This document shows positions 34,467 to 44,312 of a stretch of 64,000 nucleotides of DNA, piece after piece. The position numbers and the translations under genes are program-made. This DNA is from Pseudomonadota bacterium (GTDB taxonomy: Bacteria; Pseudomonadota; Gammaproteobacteria; Burkholderiales; Ferrovaceae). The stretch's first letter is position 1, and each line of letters begins with the position of its first letter. The stretch is taken from assembly GCA_021811145.1 (NCBI GenBank), contig JAJZPN010000004.1, forward strand, positions 36,854-100,853, written 5' to 3'. Below the pieces are notes generated by a model, which saw only the letters and a program-made list of their open reading frames with translations, did not search any database and was not told the origin of the DNA.

Positions 34467-35648
34467 ATGTCTATATTACGTATGCAGGAGTTAGATCTCG
34501 CGACGCAGCGCTGCTTAATTCGGGTGGACTTTAATGTGCCTCTAAAAGATGGGGCCATAACCGATGACACCCGTATTAGAGCAAGTTTGCCAACCATTGA
34601 GTGGGCACTACAACACAATGCTGCTGTGATGCTGATGTCGCATCTTGGACGCCCCACTGAGGGCGTTTATGAGGAAGAGTTTTCCTTAAAACCTGTAGCA
34701 GCGCATTTATCTAAGCTTCTTGGGCGCGAGGTAAAACTCATTCAAAACTGGTTACAAAGTACACCTGAGGTAGCACCTGGGCAAGTGGTGATGTTTGAGA
34801 ATGTACGCTTTAACCCAGGAGAAAAGAAAGATAACGAAGAGTTGTCTAAAAAAATGGCTAGTCTGTGCGATATTTTTGTTATGGACGCCTTTGGAACAGC
34901 GCACCGCGCTGAGGCCTCTACCCATGGTGTGGCACGCTTTGCCAAACAAGCCTGTGCTGGCCCTCTGTTAGCAGCAGAACTTGATGCCTTAGGGAAAGCG
35001 TTACAAGAGCCAAAGCGTCCCTTGGTGGCTATTGTGGCTGGCTCCAAAGTGTCTACCAAATTAACAGTACTAGATACCCTCTCTGAAAAAGTTGATCAGT
35101 TGATTGTGGGTGGCGGTATTGCTAATACCTTTTTGCTGGCTGCAGGTAAAAAGATTGGTAAATCTCTAGCTGAGCCCGATTTGGTCGCTCAAGCCCAAAA
35201 AATCATTAACGCCGCCAGAGAGCGTGGTGGCGATGTGCCTATTCCTGTTGATGTGGTGGTGGGCAAAGCGTTTTCAGAAAAAGAGCCAGCTGTCATTAAG
35301 GATGTGGACGATATTGCAGATGATGACATGATCTTTGATATCGGACCTAAAACTGCCCAACAGTTAGCGACCCTTTTAGAGTCAGCTGGCACCATTGTAT
35401 GGAATGGTCCTGTGGGGGTATTTGAGTTTGATCAGTTTGGTGAGGGAACCAAAGCGCTTGCTATGGCAATTGCCCGCTCCAAGGCTTTCTCAATTGCTGG
35501 TGGTGGGGACACTTTGGCGGCAGTAGCTAAATACAATATCGCTGATCAAGTATCCTACATCTCAACAGGTGGGGGGGCATTTTTAGAGTTTTTAGAAGGA
35601 CGAGAATTACCGGCTGTAAAAATACTACAAGAACGCGCGCACGGTTAA
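34467..35648 (+). CDS. pgk: Phosphoglycerate kinase
   Basis: PGK transfers phosphate between 1,3-bisphosphoglycerate and ADP. The 393-residue two-lobed protein has the family signature [15 protein letters not shown] near the N-terminus, the basic-patch MLMSHLGRP, and the C-terminal nucleotide site (GGGDTLAAV). It lies 21 nt after gap with GGAGAG before the ATG. Confidence 0.97.
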   Translation: MSILRMQELDLATQRCLIRVDFNVPLKDGAITDDTRIRASLPTIEWALQHNAAVMLMSHLGRPTEGVYEEEFSLKPVAAHLSKLLGREVKLIQNWLQSTPEVAPGQVVMFENVRFNPGEKKDNEELSKKMASLCDIFVMDAFGTAHRAEASTHGVARFAKQACAGPLLAAELDALGKALQEPKRPLVAIVAGSKVSTKLTVLDTLSEKVDQLIVGGGIANTFLLAAGKKIGKSLAEPDLVAQAQKIINAARERGGDVPIPVDVVVGKAFSEKEPAVIKDVDDIADDDMIFDIGPKTAQQLATLLESAGTIVWNGPVGVFEFDQFGEGTKALAMAIARSKAFSIAGGGDTLAAVAKYNIADQVSYISTGGGAFLEFLEGRELPAVKILQERAHG

Positions 35649-35682
35649 GGCAACACATAACAGCATAGGGAGAGAAGTGGAT

Positions 35683-37116
35683 ATGCCAAGACGCACTAAA
35701 ATAGTTGCCACCATCGGGCCTGCATCAAGTACCCCTGAGGTATTAGAAAAAATGATTTTGGCGGGCATGGATGTGGCCCGCCTTAATTTTTCTCATGGCA
35801 GTGATGAAGACCATCTAGCACGAGCCAAGCTAATACGAGATATTGCTAAAAAATTAGGACGTACCGTGGGGATATTGGGCGATCTTCAGGGGCCTAAAAT
35901 TCGTGTGGGTAAGTTTAAAGATCAACGTATCACACTCACTCCAGGTGCTGAATTTATTCTTGACGCTGATTGTCAGTTAGGTGACCAAGAACGGGTGGGG
36001 TTGGATTATAAAGCCCTCCCGCAGGATGTCAAAGCAGGTGATGCACTCCTTTTAGATGACGGTAAAATCGAGTTATCCGTAAAACAAGTGGTAGGCAACC
36101 AAGTTTTCACAGAAGTAGTGCAAGGTGGTGTGTTATCTAACAATAAGGGCATTAATCGCCGCGGTGGGGGGCTAACAGCCCCAGCCTTAACAGAAAAAGA
36201 TATTCAAGACATCCACTTGGCGGCACGTTTAGAAGTGGACTATCTAGCTGTCTCATTCCCACGCTCAGGGGAAGATATTCACTACGCCAGACGGTTATTG
36301 AAAGAGGCCGGTTGGCAAGCACAAATCCAAGCAAAAATTGAACGTGCTGAAGCTATTGATGCTTTGGAAGACATTATTCGAGCCAGTGATTCAATCATGG
36401 TTGCTCGGGGTGACTTGGCTGTGGAAGTGGGGGATGCTGTTGTGCCTGCTTTACAAAAGCGCATGATTCGTTTGGCGCGCCAGATGAATCGTACCATCAT
36501 TACGGCGACACAGATGATGGAGTCCATGATTTCTAGCCCCGTTCCCACCCGTGCAGAAGTATCTGATGTGGCTAATGCTGTGTTAGATGGCACAGATGCA
36601 GTCATGCTCTCTGCTGAGTCTGCGGCAGGACAATTCCCAGTGGAAGCCATTTTAGCTATGGCAAGGGTGTGTCATGAAGCAGAAAAAGAGGCTATGCCTG
36701 AGTTAATTGGCCTTGATAATGACCCCATTGATCGTGTTGAGAAAGCCGTGGCACGTGCTGTTATTCATACCACTCGTCACTTACAAGTGAAAGCTATTGC
36801 AGCGCTCACTCAAAGTGGTACCACCGCCTTGTTGGTATCACGCTCTGATATGGATGTACCTATTTTTGCTCTGACTCCAAATCAAAGCACTCAGCGTCGA
36901 GTGACATTATTTCGTGGCGTCTACCCCATGGATTTCCAACATGAAAACCGCTCTTCTGCAGAAGTGATTGCCATGGCAGAGGAAAAACTGTTAGCCTTAG
37001 GGGCTGTGTCGATTGGTGATATTATTTTACTCACCATTGGGGAGCCGATTGGTATCCCAGGTGGCACAAATACCCTAAAAATTATTAGAGTGGGAGACCA
37101 TTCAAAGCTAACATGA
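35683..37116 (+). CDS. pyk: Pyruvate kinase
   Basis: This enzyme converts phosphoenolpyruvate and ADP to pyruvate and ATP. The protein (477 aa) has [13 protein letters not shown] at the start, the active-site '[17 protein letters not shown]' and '[10 protein letters not shown]', and the C-terminal allosteric domain. A GTG at 35677 is in frame, but AGGGAGAG ends eight bases before the ATG at 35683, so I prefer that. purC begins within its stop (4-nt overlap). In related genomes fba often lies between pyk and purC; it is absent here. Confidence 0.96.
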   Translation: MPRRTKIVATIGPASSTPEVLEKMILAGMDVARLNFSHGSDEDHLARAKLIRDIAKKLGRTVGILGDLQGPKIRVGKFKDQRITLTPGAEFILDADCQLGDQERVGLDYKALPQDVKAGDALLLDDGKIELSVKQVVGNQVFTEVVQGGVLSNNKGINRRGGGLTAPALTEKDIQDIHLAARLEVDYLAVSFPRSGEDIHYARRLLKEAGWQAQIQAKIERAEAIDALEDIIRASDSIMVARGDLAVEVGDAVVPALQKRMIRLARQMNRTIITATQMMESMISSPVPTRAEVSDVANAVLDGTDAVMLSAESAAGQFPVEAILAMARVCHEAEKEAMPELIGLDNDPIDRVEKAVARAVIHTTRHLQVKAIAALTQSGTTALLVSRSDMDVPIFALTPNQSTQRRVTLFRGVYPMDFQHENRSSAEVIAMAEEKLLALGAVSIGDIILLTIGEPIGIPGGTNTLKIIRVGDHSKLT

Positions 37117-37997
37117 ATGCATTAATTGAAACAACGATTACTTCACTGCCTTTGGTTGCCAAGGGTAAAGTTCGAGATATTTACGCGGTGGGAGAGGATC
37201 ATTTGTTAATGATCACCACCGATCGACTCTCTGCCTTTGATGTGGTTTTTCCTAATGGAATTCCAGGCAAAGGAAAGATCCTTAATCAATTTAGTTTGTT
37301 TTGGTTCAAGATGTTTGAACCCATTATCAGCAATCATCTATCTGGTATTCAACCAGAGTCCGTGGTGGCAGCTAACGAAGTAGATCAAGTCACAGATCGT
37401 GCTGTAGTAGTAAAACGCCTGAAAGGAATTCCGTTAGAAGCCGTGGTGAGAGGCTACCTTGAGGGCTCAGGTTGGAAAGAGTACCAGGAGAGCCAAACGG
37501 TGTGTGGTATTACTCTGCCTGCAGGGTTAAGACGTGCTGACCGACTACCTCATCCTTTATTTACGCCAGCTACCAAAGCTGAGGTGGGGGAGCATGATGA
37601 AAATATTTCTTTTGAAAAGGCCTGTGACAACGTAGGGGAAAAGATTGCCACCCAAGTGAAGGAAGTGTCGCTTAAGCTGTATCAAACAGCAGCTGAATTT
37701 GCTCTGCAACGAGGTATTATTATCGCTGACACCAAATTTGAATTTGGTTTAGATCAAGCAGGGCAACTTGTTTTAATGGATGAAGTGCTCACTCCTGATT
37801 CATCACGCTTTTGGCCGCAGGCGAGCTACCAACCTGGTACTAGCCCCGAGAGTTTTGATAAACAATATGTACGTAATTGGTTAGAAGCGATTCAGTGGAA
37901 TAAAACCCCTCCTGCACCACAATTACCCGATCAAGTAATTGAAATCACCTACAGTAAATACGAAGAGGCATGGAAAAGAATTAGTGGCACCCTCTAA
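37113..37997 (+). CDS. purC: Phosphoribosylaminoimidazole-succinocarboxamide synthase
   Basis: PurC (SAICAR synthetase) joins CAIR and aspartate with ATP in purine synthesis. The 294-residue protein is of the longer, yeast-like type rather than the roughly 240-residue E. coli type. It shows [17 protein letters not shown], '[19 protein letters not shown]', the [10 protein letters not shown] and 'IADTKFEFG' motifs. It is translationally coupled to pyk and ends the operon. Confidence 0.97.
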   Translation: MNALIETTITSLPLVAKGKVRDIYAVGEDHLLMITTDRLSAFDVVFPNGIPGKGKILNQFSLFWFKMFEPIISNHLSGIQPESVVAANEVDQVTDRAVVVKRLKGIPLEAVVRGYLEGSGWKEYQESQTVCGITLPAGLRRADRLPHPLFTPATKAEVGEHDENISFEKACDNVGEKIATQVKEVSLKLYQTAAEFALQRGIIIADTKFEFGLDQAGQLVLMDEVLTPDSSRFWPQASYQPGTSPESFDKQYVRNWLEAIQWNKTPPAPQLPDQVIEITYSKYEEAWKRISGTL

Positions 37998-38315
37998 ATG
38001 GGTCTATCTATGCATTAGGTTATAGAGTTGAATGGGCAAGTGAATTGATTTGTTTATTCACATCATGGTAAACCGATTTTAATGCCAATTAAAAAAAGTC
38101 CTTGTAATGCCATGGTCAAGAGCTAACATTCTGTTTTTTTTATGAATATTTTTCCTTAAACATGACAAAAAAATTTATTGTCTAGCTATGTACATATCAT
38201 CGACATATCTGGAATATATGTCGATAAAAATTAAAAATATCGACATGACTTATTGACATGTTGATGAAATCGACATTAGAGTATGGTTATGTCGAAATAG
38301 TCCGGAAAAATAAAC
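37998..38315. other. AT-rich gene-free stretch after purC
   Basis: About 320 nt with no ORF. The right half is filled with copies of an ATCGACAT element, listed separately, which presumably controls the Fic gene. The left half shows no clear terminator for the gap-purC operon. Confidence 0.6.
38199..38295. repeat. ATCGACAT repeat cluster upstream of the Fic gene
   Basis: Five copies of a TCGACAT core occur in under 100 nt. One pair forms an inverted repeat at 38199-38225 (arms ATCGACATAT / ATATGTCGAT, seven-base spacer), one is single at 38239-38246, and another pair is inverted at 38270-38295 (arms TCGACAT / ATGTCGA, 12-base spacer). The last pair ends 20 nt before the Fic start codon. This looks like a multi-site operator, possibly for the winged-helix tail of the Fic protein itself. 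Confidence 0.6.
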
Positions 38316-39428
38316 ATGAGTGCTGTAGGCTGGATACCAGATCGTCCATATAATGATTTGCCACCTCTACCCCCTGTGCCAGAGCTGGAAACACACGCCG
38401 TATTGAAACGGTGTATTAGCGCACGTGTCGCACTGGCAGAGTTGAAACAAGCGGCCGAGCTGATTCCCAATCAAGCCATGCTGATTAGAACCTTACCGTT
38501 GCTGGAAGCGCGAGCCAGTTCAGAAATCGAAAATATTGTGACAACCGCTGACGAATTATTTAGGCATGTGGGTAATGAGGAGCAGGCTAATCCTTCAACC
38601 AAGGAAGCGTTACGTTATAGCCACTCATTATTCAATGGCTTTACGGCACTTAAACAATATCCGCTTAATACGCGTACCGCCGAGCAGGTGTGTACTACGA
38701 TTAAGGGTGTTGAAATGGTAATCCGTCGTACCTCCGGTACGATGCTGAAAAATGATAGTACGGGCGAGATTATCTATACTCCACCTGAAGGTGAAACGTT
38801 GTTGCGCGATCTCTTGGCAAATTGGGAGCGCTTTATGCATAACGAAACGCAACTTGATCCGTTGATCCGCATGGCAGTTGGGCATTACCAGTTTGAGGCG
38901 ATCCACCCCTTCATTGATGGCAATGGTCGAACTGGGCGGGTGCTCAACAGTCTGTTTTTGATTCAGGAAGGGCTGTTGACATTGCCTATTCTTTATCTGA
39001 GTCGCTACATTATTCAGAACAAGCCAGATTACTACCGTCTATTATTGCGCGTGACACGTGAGGAGGACTGGGAATCATGGCTACTCTATATCCTTAAGGG
39101 AGTTGAAGAGACGGCGAGCTGGACAACGGCGAAGATCGCGGCAATTCGTGTGTTATCTGAAAAAACGGCAGAATATGTGCGCGCAAACTTACCTAAAGTT
39201 TACAGCCATGAGCTCGTGAGTTTGTTATTCGAACTACCATATTGTCGCATCAGTAACCTGAGTGATAAGGGTATAGCCAAACGGCAAACGGCATCGCAAT
39301 ACCTAAAGCAGTTGGTGAACATCGGCGTGTTAAGCGAAGCAAATATAGGTAAAGAAAAACTATTCATTAATCTGCGTCTGATGCAATTACTGACACAAGA
39401 CAGTAACCAGTTCACCGCATATGAGTAA
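38316..39428 (+). CDS. Fic family protein adenylyltransferase, class II
   Basis: This 370-residue protein has a Fic N-terminal domain, a canonical catalytic motif [12 protein letters not shown] at residues 197-208, and a C-terminal winged-helix region. Residues 68-73 (SSEIEN) match the (S/T)xxxE(G/N) inhibitory helix of class II Fic proteins, whose glutamate blocks ATP. It resembles the solitary SoFic type. It probably AMPylates a cellular target; the target is unknown. It is flanked by core genes, with its own repeat-rich upstream region. Confidence 0.92.
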   Translation: MSAVGWIPDRPYNDLPPLPPVPELETHAVLKRCISARVALAELKQAAELIPNQAMLIRTLPLLEARASSEIENIVTTADELFRHVGNEEQANPSTKEALRYSHSLFNGFTALKQYPLNTRTAEQVCTTIKGVEMVIRRTSGTMLKNDSTGEIIYTPPEGETLLRDLLANWERFMHNETQLDPLIRMAVGHYQFEAIHPFIDGNGRTGRVLNSLFLIQEGLLTLPILYLSRYIIQNKPDYYRLLLRVTREEDWESWLLYILKGVEETASWTTAKIAAIRVLSEKTAEYVRANLPKVYSHELVSLLFELPYCRISNLSDKGIAKRQTASQYLKQLVNIGVLSEANIGKEKLFINLRLMQLLTQDSNQFTAYE

Positions 39429-39492
39429 CCCCCTAGTGTCAGGGTAGTTGTCGCTTTTAATGATTAGACTTAGGGTTAACGTCTAAAATAGA

Positions 39493-39966
39493 TTACTTTT
39501 TCTTCTTCAGTAATTCTTTGATAATACTCCATTCCTCTGCGGTTACTGGAGTAATGGACAAACGATTCCCTTTAGCAAGAAGTCGCATAGTACTTAATTC
39601 TGTTTGCGCACGTAACTCTTTTAATCCAAGCCAACGGGTTTTTTGAGTGATTTTGACATCAACATGAAACCAACGTGGTTTATCGGTGGTGGCTTTGGGG
39701 TCGAAGTATTTTGAAGTAGGATCAAATTGAGTTTGATCTGGGTAAGCGTGACTGGCCACAACACCTAATCCAACAATACCCGGTTCAGCACAACTTGAGT
39801 GATAAAACAAAACGGTGTCACCCTTATTCATATCGCGCATCATAAAGTTACGTGCTTGGTAATTTCTCACACCAGTCCAAGCTACTGTCTGATCAGGCAT
39901 AGTTAGCACATCATCAACGCTGACTTCCTCAGGTTCAGATTTCATTAACCAAACATGTTGTGACAT
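39493..39966 (-). CDS. EVE domain-containing protein
   Basis: The 157-residue protein is a single EVE domain, a PUA-like fold thought to bind modified bases in nucleic acid (relatives include human THYN1). It shows the family start 'WLMKSEPEEVSVDDVL', the WTGVRNYQARNFMRDM-like binding-site region and 'VLFYHSS'. It lies 14 nt downstream of the inositol-phosphatase-like gene on the same strand, so the two are probably co-transcribed. Confidence 0.93.
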   Translation of the reverse strand: MSQHVWLMKSEPEEVSVDDVLTMPDQTVAWTGVRNYQARNFMMRDMNKGDTVLFYHSSCAEPGIVGLGVVASHAYPDQTQFDPTSKYFDPKATTDKPRWFHVDVKITQKTRWLGLKELRAQTELSTMRLLAKGNRLSITPVTAEEWSIIKELLKKKK

Positions 39967-39980
39967 AGTAAAACCTTTGT

Positions 39981-40769
39981 TTATTGATGATTAAGAGTTA
40001 ACCAATTGAGCCATTGATTAAACAGATGGCTATTTTTGGCAGCAATCACAGAACGCTTCCATGGGTTCAATTGATGCCAAAATGGATCTTGTTCAAGAGT
40101 CACAAACATACCACCGGCCTCTTCTAAGATAAGCGCTCCTGCTGCATAGTCCCATAGCTTTTGTCCGCCATGAAGATAAATGTCAAAGCGACCAAGAGCC
40201 ACATGACACCACTCTAATGCACAGGCACCAAAATTGCGTTGTGAGGCGTAAGGAGGATTAACACTGAGGCGAGTGGCTAGCGAGTGGGGTAGACGTTTAA
40301 AGTCAATTGAGGCAATGGCCTCATCTAAATTTTTATTAGAGGGTGGATGAACAATCTGATTTTCATTAAACCAAGATCCCTGTCCTTTTTCAGCACTAAA
40401 GGTTTCTTGGGTTATGGGGTTATGAACCACACCTAAAATAGGTTTTCCATGATGAATGAGTGCCACCGACAGGGCAAAGTAATCAATACCATTAGCGAAG
40501 TTCGAGGTGCCATCAATGGGATCAATACACCATATATAGTCAGGGTTATTTTGCCACACGCTACGTTGTTGATGGGAAGCCATTTCCTCACCAATAATAG
40601 GACAGTTTTTTAAACTGATGAGTGCTTGTGATAGAGAAGCTTGAGTGAGTAAATCAGCTTCTGTGCAAATACTGCCATCTTCCTTACGGTGTTGCGCTGC
40701 TTGACGATAGAGAGGCACAACATCTCTTTTGGCAATCGTTTCAACTAAATTAATCAAGGGTAATCTCAT
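39981..40769 (-). CDS. Inositol monophosphatase family protein
   Basis: The 262-residue enzyme has the metal-dependent phosphatase motifs IIGEEMASH, 'CIDPIDGTSNFANGID' and 'LWDYAAGALILEEAGG', all with intact acidic metal ligands. Members hydrolyse inositol phosphate, other sugar phosphates or PAP; similarity cannot separate these. It is divergent from rsmE (52 nt). Confidence 0.9.
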   Translation of the reverse strand: MRLPLINLVETIAKRDVVPLYRQAAQHRKEDGSICTEADLLTQASLSQALISLKNCPIIGEEMASHQQRSVWQNNPDYIWCIDPIDGTSNFANGIDYFALSVALIHHGKPILGVVHNPITQETFSAEKGQGSWFNENQIVHPPSNKNLDEAIASIDFKRLPHSLATRLSVNPPYASQRNFGACALEWCHVALGRFDIYLHGGQKLWDYAAGALILEEAGGMFVTLEQDPFWHQLNPWKRSVIAAKNSHLFNQWLNWLTLNHQ

Positions 40770-40821
40770 TGGCTCATGATAGCATTAGTTGATTGATTAT
40801 TGACGAGAGTAGGGTTGTTTT

Positions 40822-41556
40822 ATGGCGCGTTTTTATTGTTCAACTCGTATACCCAATGAGCCTACTTGGTGTTTACCAGAGACTGTTTTTCATCATGCTG
40901 TACGGGTGTTGCGCATGAGTATTGGTGATCAACTCACTCTCTTTGATGGCACAGGATACGAGTACTTGGCGCAAATCACAGAAGTAGATAAACATAAGGC
41001 TTTAGTAAATATAACTCGCCAACAATTAATGAGTCGTGAATCGCCACTGAATCTGTGTCTTGCTCAAGCCCTGTTAAACCATGACAAAATGGATTGGGTT
41101 ATTCAAAAAGCTGTGGAGTTGGGGGTTAAAGAAATTACTCCGCTTATAACGGAACGTTCAATCGTTAAAATCGCTACAGATAAAATGCAGCAGCGTATGG
41201 AGCGTTGGCAGAATATTATTATTAGCGCCTGTGAGCAAAGCGGTAGAAATATATTACCAATAATTACTGAGCCAATTAGCCTATCACATTGGCTACCTTC
41301 CTTAACCGCCTCTCAGAGAATTGTATTGAAGCCTAATAGTAGGGAGCGACTAGATCAACTCACTATTAACAAGAAAGAACAAGTGGTGTTTATAGTGGGT
41401 CCTGAAGGGGGGTTAAGTGATGAGGAAATAGCCCTTTTACTCACTCACCAGTTTACTGGGATATCCTTGGGACCGCGTATTTTAAGGACAGAAACAGCAG
41501 GACTTGCGGTGCTTTCATGCGCTCAGTTGTTGTGGGGGGATTTTAATAATTTGTGA
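40822..41556 (+). CDS. rsmE: 16S rRNA m3U1498 methyltransferase
   Basis: RsmE methylates N3 of U1498 in the small subunit. The 244-residue protein has an N-terminal PUA-like domain and a C-terminal SPOUT fold with the knot motifs 'VFIVGPEGGLSDEEI' and 'ISLGPRILRTETA'. ATG at 40822. It is followed by the PrlF/YhaV module, which has its own promoter. Confidence 0.95.
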   Translation: MARFYCSTRIPNEPTWCLPETVFHHAVRVLRMSIGDQLTLFDGTGYEYLAQITEVDKHKALVNITRQQLMSRESPLNLCLAQALLNHDKMDWVIQKAVELGVKEITPLITERSIVKIATDKMQQRMERWQNIIISACEQSGRNILPIITEPISLSHWLPSLTASQRIVLKPNSRERLDQLTINKKEQVVFIVGPEGGLSDEEIALLLTHQFTGISLGPRILRTETAGLAVLSCAQLLWGDFNNL

Positions 41557-41597
41557 ATTAAAGATTGAAGTGAGATACCTTATTAGGACTTTTTAAG

Positions 41598-41640
41598 GTA
41601 ATGCATTTGCATTTACAAAGCAAGTTGAATGCATTACTAT
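41598..41640 (+). promoter_or_regulatory. Promoter and operator of the prlF-yhaV module
   Basis: A perfect 10-bp inverted repeat (GTAATGCATT at 41598-41607, AATGCATTAC at 41628-41637, 20-base spacer) brackets a sigma-70-like promoter: TTTACA at 41612-41617, 17-base spacer, TACTAT at 41635-41640. The right arm overlaps the -10 box, as expected for autorepression by an AbrB-fold antitoxin. Function is inferred from layout. Confidence 0.65.
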
Positions 41641-41673
41641 TAGTTATTATTTGTTTTTTGACTGGAAATCTTT

Positions 41674-42006
41674 ATGTCTCTAATCTTGGAAGTTGAATCT
41701 ACATTGACTGACCGTTATCAGACTACGATCCCAGAAACAGTGCGTCGGGCTCTCCGCTTAGGTAAGCGCGATAAAATCCACTATACCATCCGTCCCAACG
41801 GTGAAGTTGTATTGACACGTATTGGTAGTAGTACCACTGAAGATGATCCTGTATTGGAGCAGTTCTTGGGTTTTTTAGCACAAGATATAGCCCACCATCC
41901 GGACCGTCTCAAGGCTGTGGATGCAAGTCTTGTAGATCGTATTTATAAGCTCGTCGGGAACATTGAAGTGGATCTCAACGCTACCCTACCGACAGAGGAC
42001 GAATGA
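41674..42006 (+). CDS. prlF: PrlF-type antitoxin, AbrB fold
   Basis: The 110-residue protein has an N-terminal SpoVT/AbrB swapped-hairpin DNA-binding domain ('STLTDRYQTTIPETVRRAL' around residues 9-27) and a C-terminal part expected to wrap the toxin. It matches PrlF (SohA), the antitoxin of YhaV. The next gene begins in its stop codon (ATGA overlap), confirming the pair. Confidence 0.93.
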   Translation: MSLILEVESTLTDRYQTTIPETVRRALRLGKRDKIHYTIRPNGEVVLTRIGSSTTEDDPVLEQFLGFLAQDIAHHPDRLKAVDASLVDRIYKLVGNIEVDLNATLPTEDE

Positions 42007-42512
42007 GCAAGAATCAGTCAAATCCGTTAGTTATTAACGGTTGGACAGTTTTCGCACATCCTCTTTTTCTTATCCAGCTTGATGTGTTGATACAAAAAGT
42101 TGAGATGCTCAAGCAAAAAGACCCAACTGGCTTTACTAAAAAAAACATAAGCAAGAGATTGGCAGCTATCTCCAAATTGATATTTGAGGTGATTCCACAA
42201 GACCCTACAAGACTTGAGTATCGACAGGGTAACACCCTTGGAGATGACCATAAACACTGGTTTCGTGCTAAGTTCTTTCAGCAGTACAGATTGTTTTTCC
42301 GCTACCATGCAAAAGCCAAAGTAATCGTATTGGCCTGGGTGAATGACGAAAATAGTAAACGGGCCTACGACAGTGATGATGATGCTTATCGAATATTTCG
42401 TCGGATGCTAGCAAGCGGTCACCCGCCCGGTAATTGGGATCAATTACTCATTGAGGCGCGTGCCGAAAACACGCGACTTCAGCAAATTGCTGCCAGTATG
42501 GTGAAAATCTAG
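42003..42512 (+). CDS. yhaV: YhaV-type toxin, RelE-superfamily ribonuclease
   Basis: The 169-residue protein matches YhaV, a ribosome-dependent or free mRNA-cleaving toxin. It contains the family stretches 'WTVFAHPLFLIQL', 'RLEYRQGNTLGDDHKHWFRA' and 'QYRLFFRYHAKAKVIVLAW', with the basic and histidine residues expected of an RNase. It appears full length and intact. Translation is coupled to prlF. Confidence 0.94.
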   Translation: MSKNQSNPLVINGWTVFAHPLFLIQLDVLIQKVEMLKQKDPTGFTKKNISKRLAAISKLIFEVIPQDPTRLEYRQGNTLGDDHKHWFRAKFFQQYRLFFRYHAKAKVIVLAWVNDENSKRAYDSDDDAYRIFRRMLASGHPPGNWDQLLIEARAENTRLQQIAASMVKI

Positions 42513-42700
42513 TCAGAGATGACTCTAGATTTGGCGACATGTTTTATTAAACAGAGAGTTATTATTTTTCATTTGTATGTATAGGGTATTTTCAACTTTT
42601 AAAACATACTCATTTTGAATAAAAGTAAATCCATTAATGAATATAAATCTCATACAAAGCATATATACCTAATTCGATAAGGGTGTTTATAATCGTAGGT

Positions 42701-44017
42701 ATGAATAAAACTGACTCCTTTGTAAATTGGTTCCGCTCAGCGGCTCCCTACATCCATGCTTTTCGTGATCGCACGTTTGTCATTGCTTTTGGTGGAGAAG
42801 TAGTTGCCGATGGTAAATTTATTGCGCTGACTCACGATCTTAATTTATTACAAAGTTTAGGGGTGCGTTTAGTATTGGTTCATGGTGCTCGTCCTCAAAC
42901 GGAAGCCCGTCTTAAACAAAAGGGTCTAAAACCTCGTTATGTGAAAGGGGTAAGGGTCACAGATCCTGACGCCTTAGGCTGCGTTATAGAGGCTGCTGCA
43001 ACCCTTGGCTTTGAGATTGAGGCACAAATGTCTATGGGGATTGCTAATTCCCCCATGGCAGGCTCATCCATTCGTATTGCTAGCGGGAACTTTGTGATGG
43101 CCCGCCCAATTGGGGTGGTGGATGGTGTGGATTTTCAGCATACGGGACTTGTCAGACGAGTGGATGCGGTGGGAATTCGGCGTCGTTTAGATGATCAAGA
43201 GATAGTACTTTTACCACCTTTGGGCTATTCCTTGACCGGGGAACTCTATAATTTAACTGTAGAGGAAGTCGCAACGGCCACAGCCATTGCACTGTCAGCA
43301 GAAAAACTTATTTTTATGACGGATACTCCAGGGGTTCTTAATGCTGTGGGAGAAACTTTATCTGAAATGAGTGCTGTGGAGGCTGAAGCATTACTTAATA
43401 AGCCTGAACAACTAACAGAGGACGTGGCTTTCTTCTTACCTTGTGCTGTGCGAGCTTGCCAACAGGGTGTTGCCAAAACCCATTTAATTAGCCGCCATGT
43501 GGACGGAGCGCTTATTCAGGAACTGTTCACCCGAGAGGGGATCGGTACCATGGTAACCAGTGACATGAATGATGTTTTACGCTCAGCCACCGCTGATGAC
43601 ATTCCTGGCTTAGTCAGGCTTATTGAACCCCTAGAGGCAGATGGGGTATTGGTTAAACGTAATCGCGCTTTGCTTGAATCAGAAATCCATCGCTTTTCTG
43701 TCATGCTTCATGAAGGACAGATTATTGGCTGTGTGGCGTTATATCCTTTCACTGAGGAAGGATCAGCAGAACTCGCGGCGCTGGCGATAAACCCTGGTTT
43801 TAGAAACATCGGGCGCGGTGACAAGTTATTGAAGTATATTGAGCTACAAGCTAAAGGCATGGGTATTAGACGGCTCTTTTTACTAAGTACCCGTACTGGT
43901 CAGTGGTTTGTGGAAAGAGGATTTTTAGAAACCACCATTGATCAATTACCTAAGAAAAAGCAAGAGCTTTATAATTATCAGCGTCGTTCAAAAGTATTTG
44001 TTAAACAATTGGCTTAA
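42701..44017 (+). CDS. argA: N-acetylglutamate synthase
   Basis: ArgA acetylates glutamate with acetyl-CoA, the first step of arginine synthesis. It has an N-terminal amino-acid-kinase-like domain ('RLVLVHGARPQTEARL') that binds arginine for feedback control and a C-terminal GNAT domain. The frame can open at GTG 42683, but the ATG at 42701 gives MNKTDSFVNWFRSAAPYI, the usual family start, and a 438-residue protein. yggX follows after 17 nt, as in many betaproteobacteria. Confidence 0.95.
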   Translation: MNKTDSFVNWFRSAAPYIHAFRDRTFVIAFGGEVVADGKFIALTHDLNLLQSLGVRLVLVHGARPQTEARLKQKGLKPRYVKGVRVTDPDALGCVIEAAATLGFEIEAQMSMGIANSPMAGSSIRIASGNFVMARPIGVVDGVDFQHTGLVRRVDAVGIRRRLDDQEIVLLPPLGYSLTGELYNLTVEEVATATAIALSAEKLIFMTDTPGVLNAVGETLSEMSAVEAEALLNKPEQLTEDVAFFLPCAVRACQQGVAKTHLISRHVDGALIQELFTREGIGTMVTSDMNDVLRSATADDIPGLVRLIEPLEADGVLVKRNRALLESEIHRFSVMLHEGQIIGCVALYPFTEEGSAELAALAINPGFRNIGRGDKLLKYIELQAKGMGIRRLFLLSTRTGQWFVERGFLETTIDQLPKKKQELYNYQRRSKVFVKQLA

Positions 44018-44034
44018 AGGTCTGAGAGAGTATT

Positions 44035-44307
44035 ATGGCAAGAACAGTACATTGCGTTAAATTGAAAAAAGAAGCACCAGGACTCGATCGTCCACCCTAT
44101 CCGGGGGAGCTTGGAACACGAATTTATAACGAAGTCTCTCAAGAAGCGTGGGCTGGTTGGATTCGTCACCAAACCATGTTAATTAATGAAAACCGTCTTA
44201 ATTTAGCTGATGCTTCCGCTCGTGCTTATTTGGCTAAGCAAATGGAAGCGCATTTTTTTGGTGATGGCGCTGAGCAAGCCTCGGGTTATGTTCCACCCAA
44301 GGCTTAA
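44035..44307 (+). CDS. yggX: Probable Fe(2+)-trafficking protein
   Basis: YggX is a 90-residue cytoplasmic protein linked to iron-sulfur cluster protection from oxidants. Conserved features seen are '[21 protein letters not shown]' (split) with the single conserved cysteine (Cys6), '[19 protein letters not shown]' and the C-terminal MEAHFFG. It lies in one unit with argA and meets convergent phoU after 5 nt. Confidence 0.96.
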   Translation: MARTVHCVKLKKEAPGLDRPPYPGELGTRIYNEVSQEAWAGWIRHQTMLINENRLNLADASARAYLAKQMEAHFFGDGAEQASGYVPPKA

Positions 44308-44312
44308 GTGAT

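Noticed and set aside
38199..38295. CRISPR-like array
   Set aside because: The ATCGACAT units are short, irregularly spaced and in both orientations, so they look like operator sites, and no cas gene is present.
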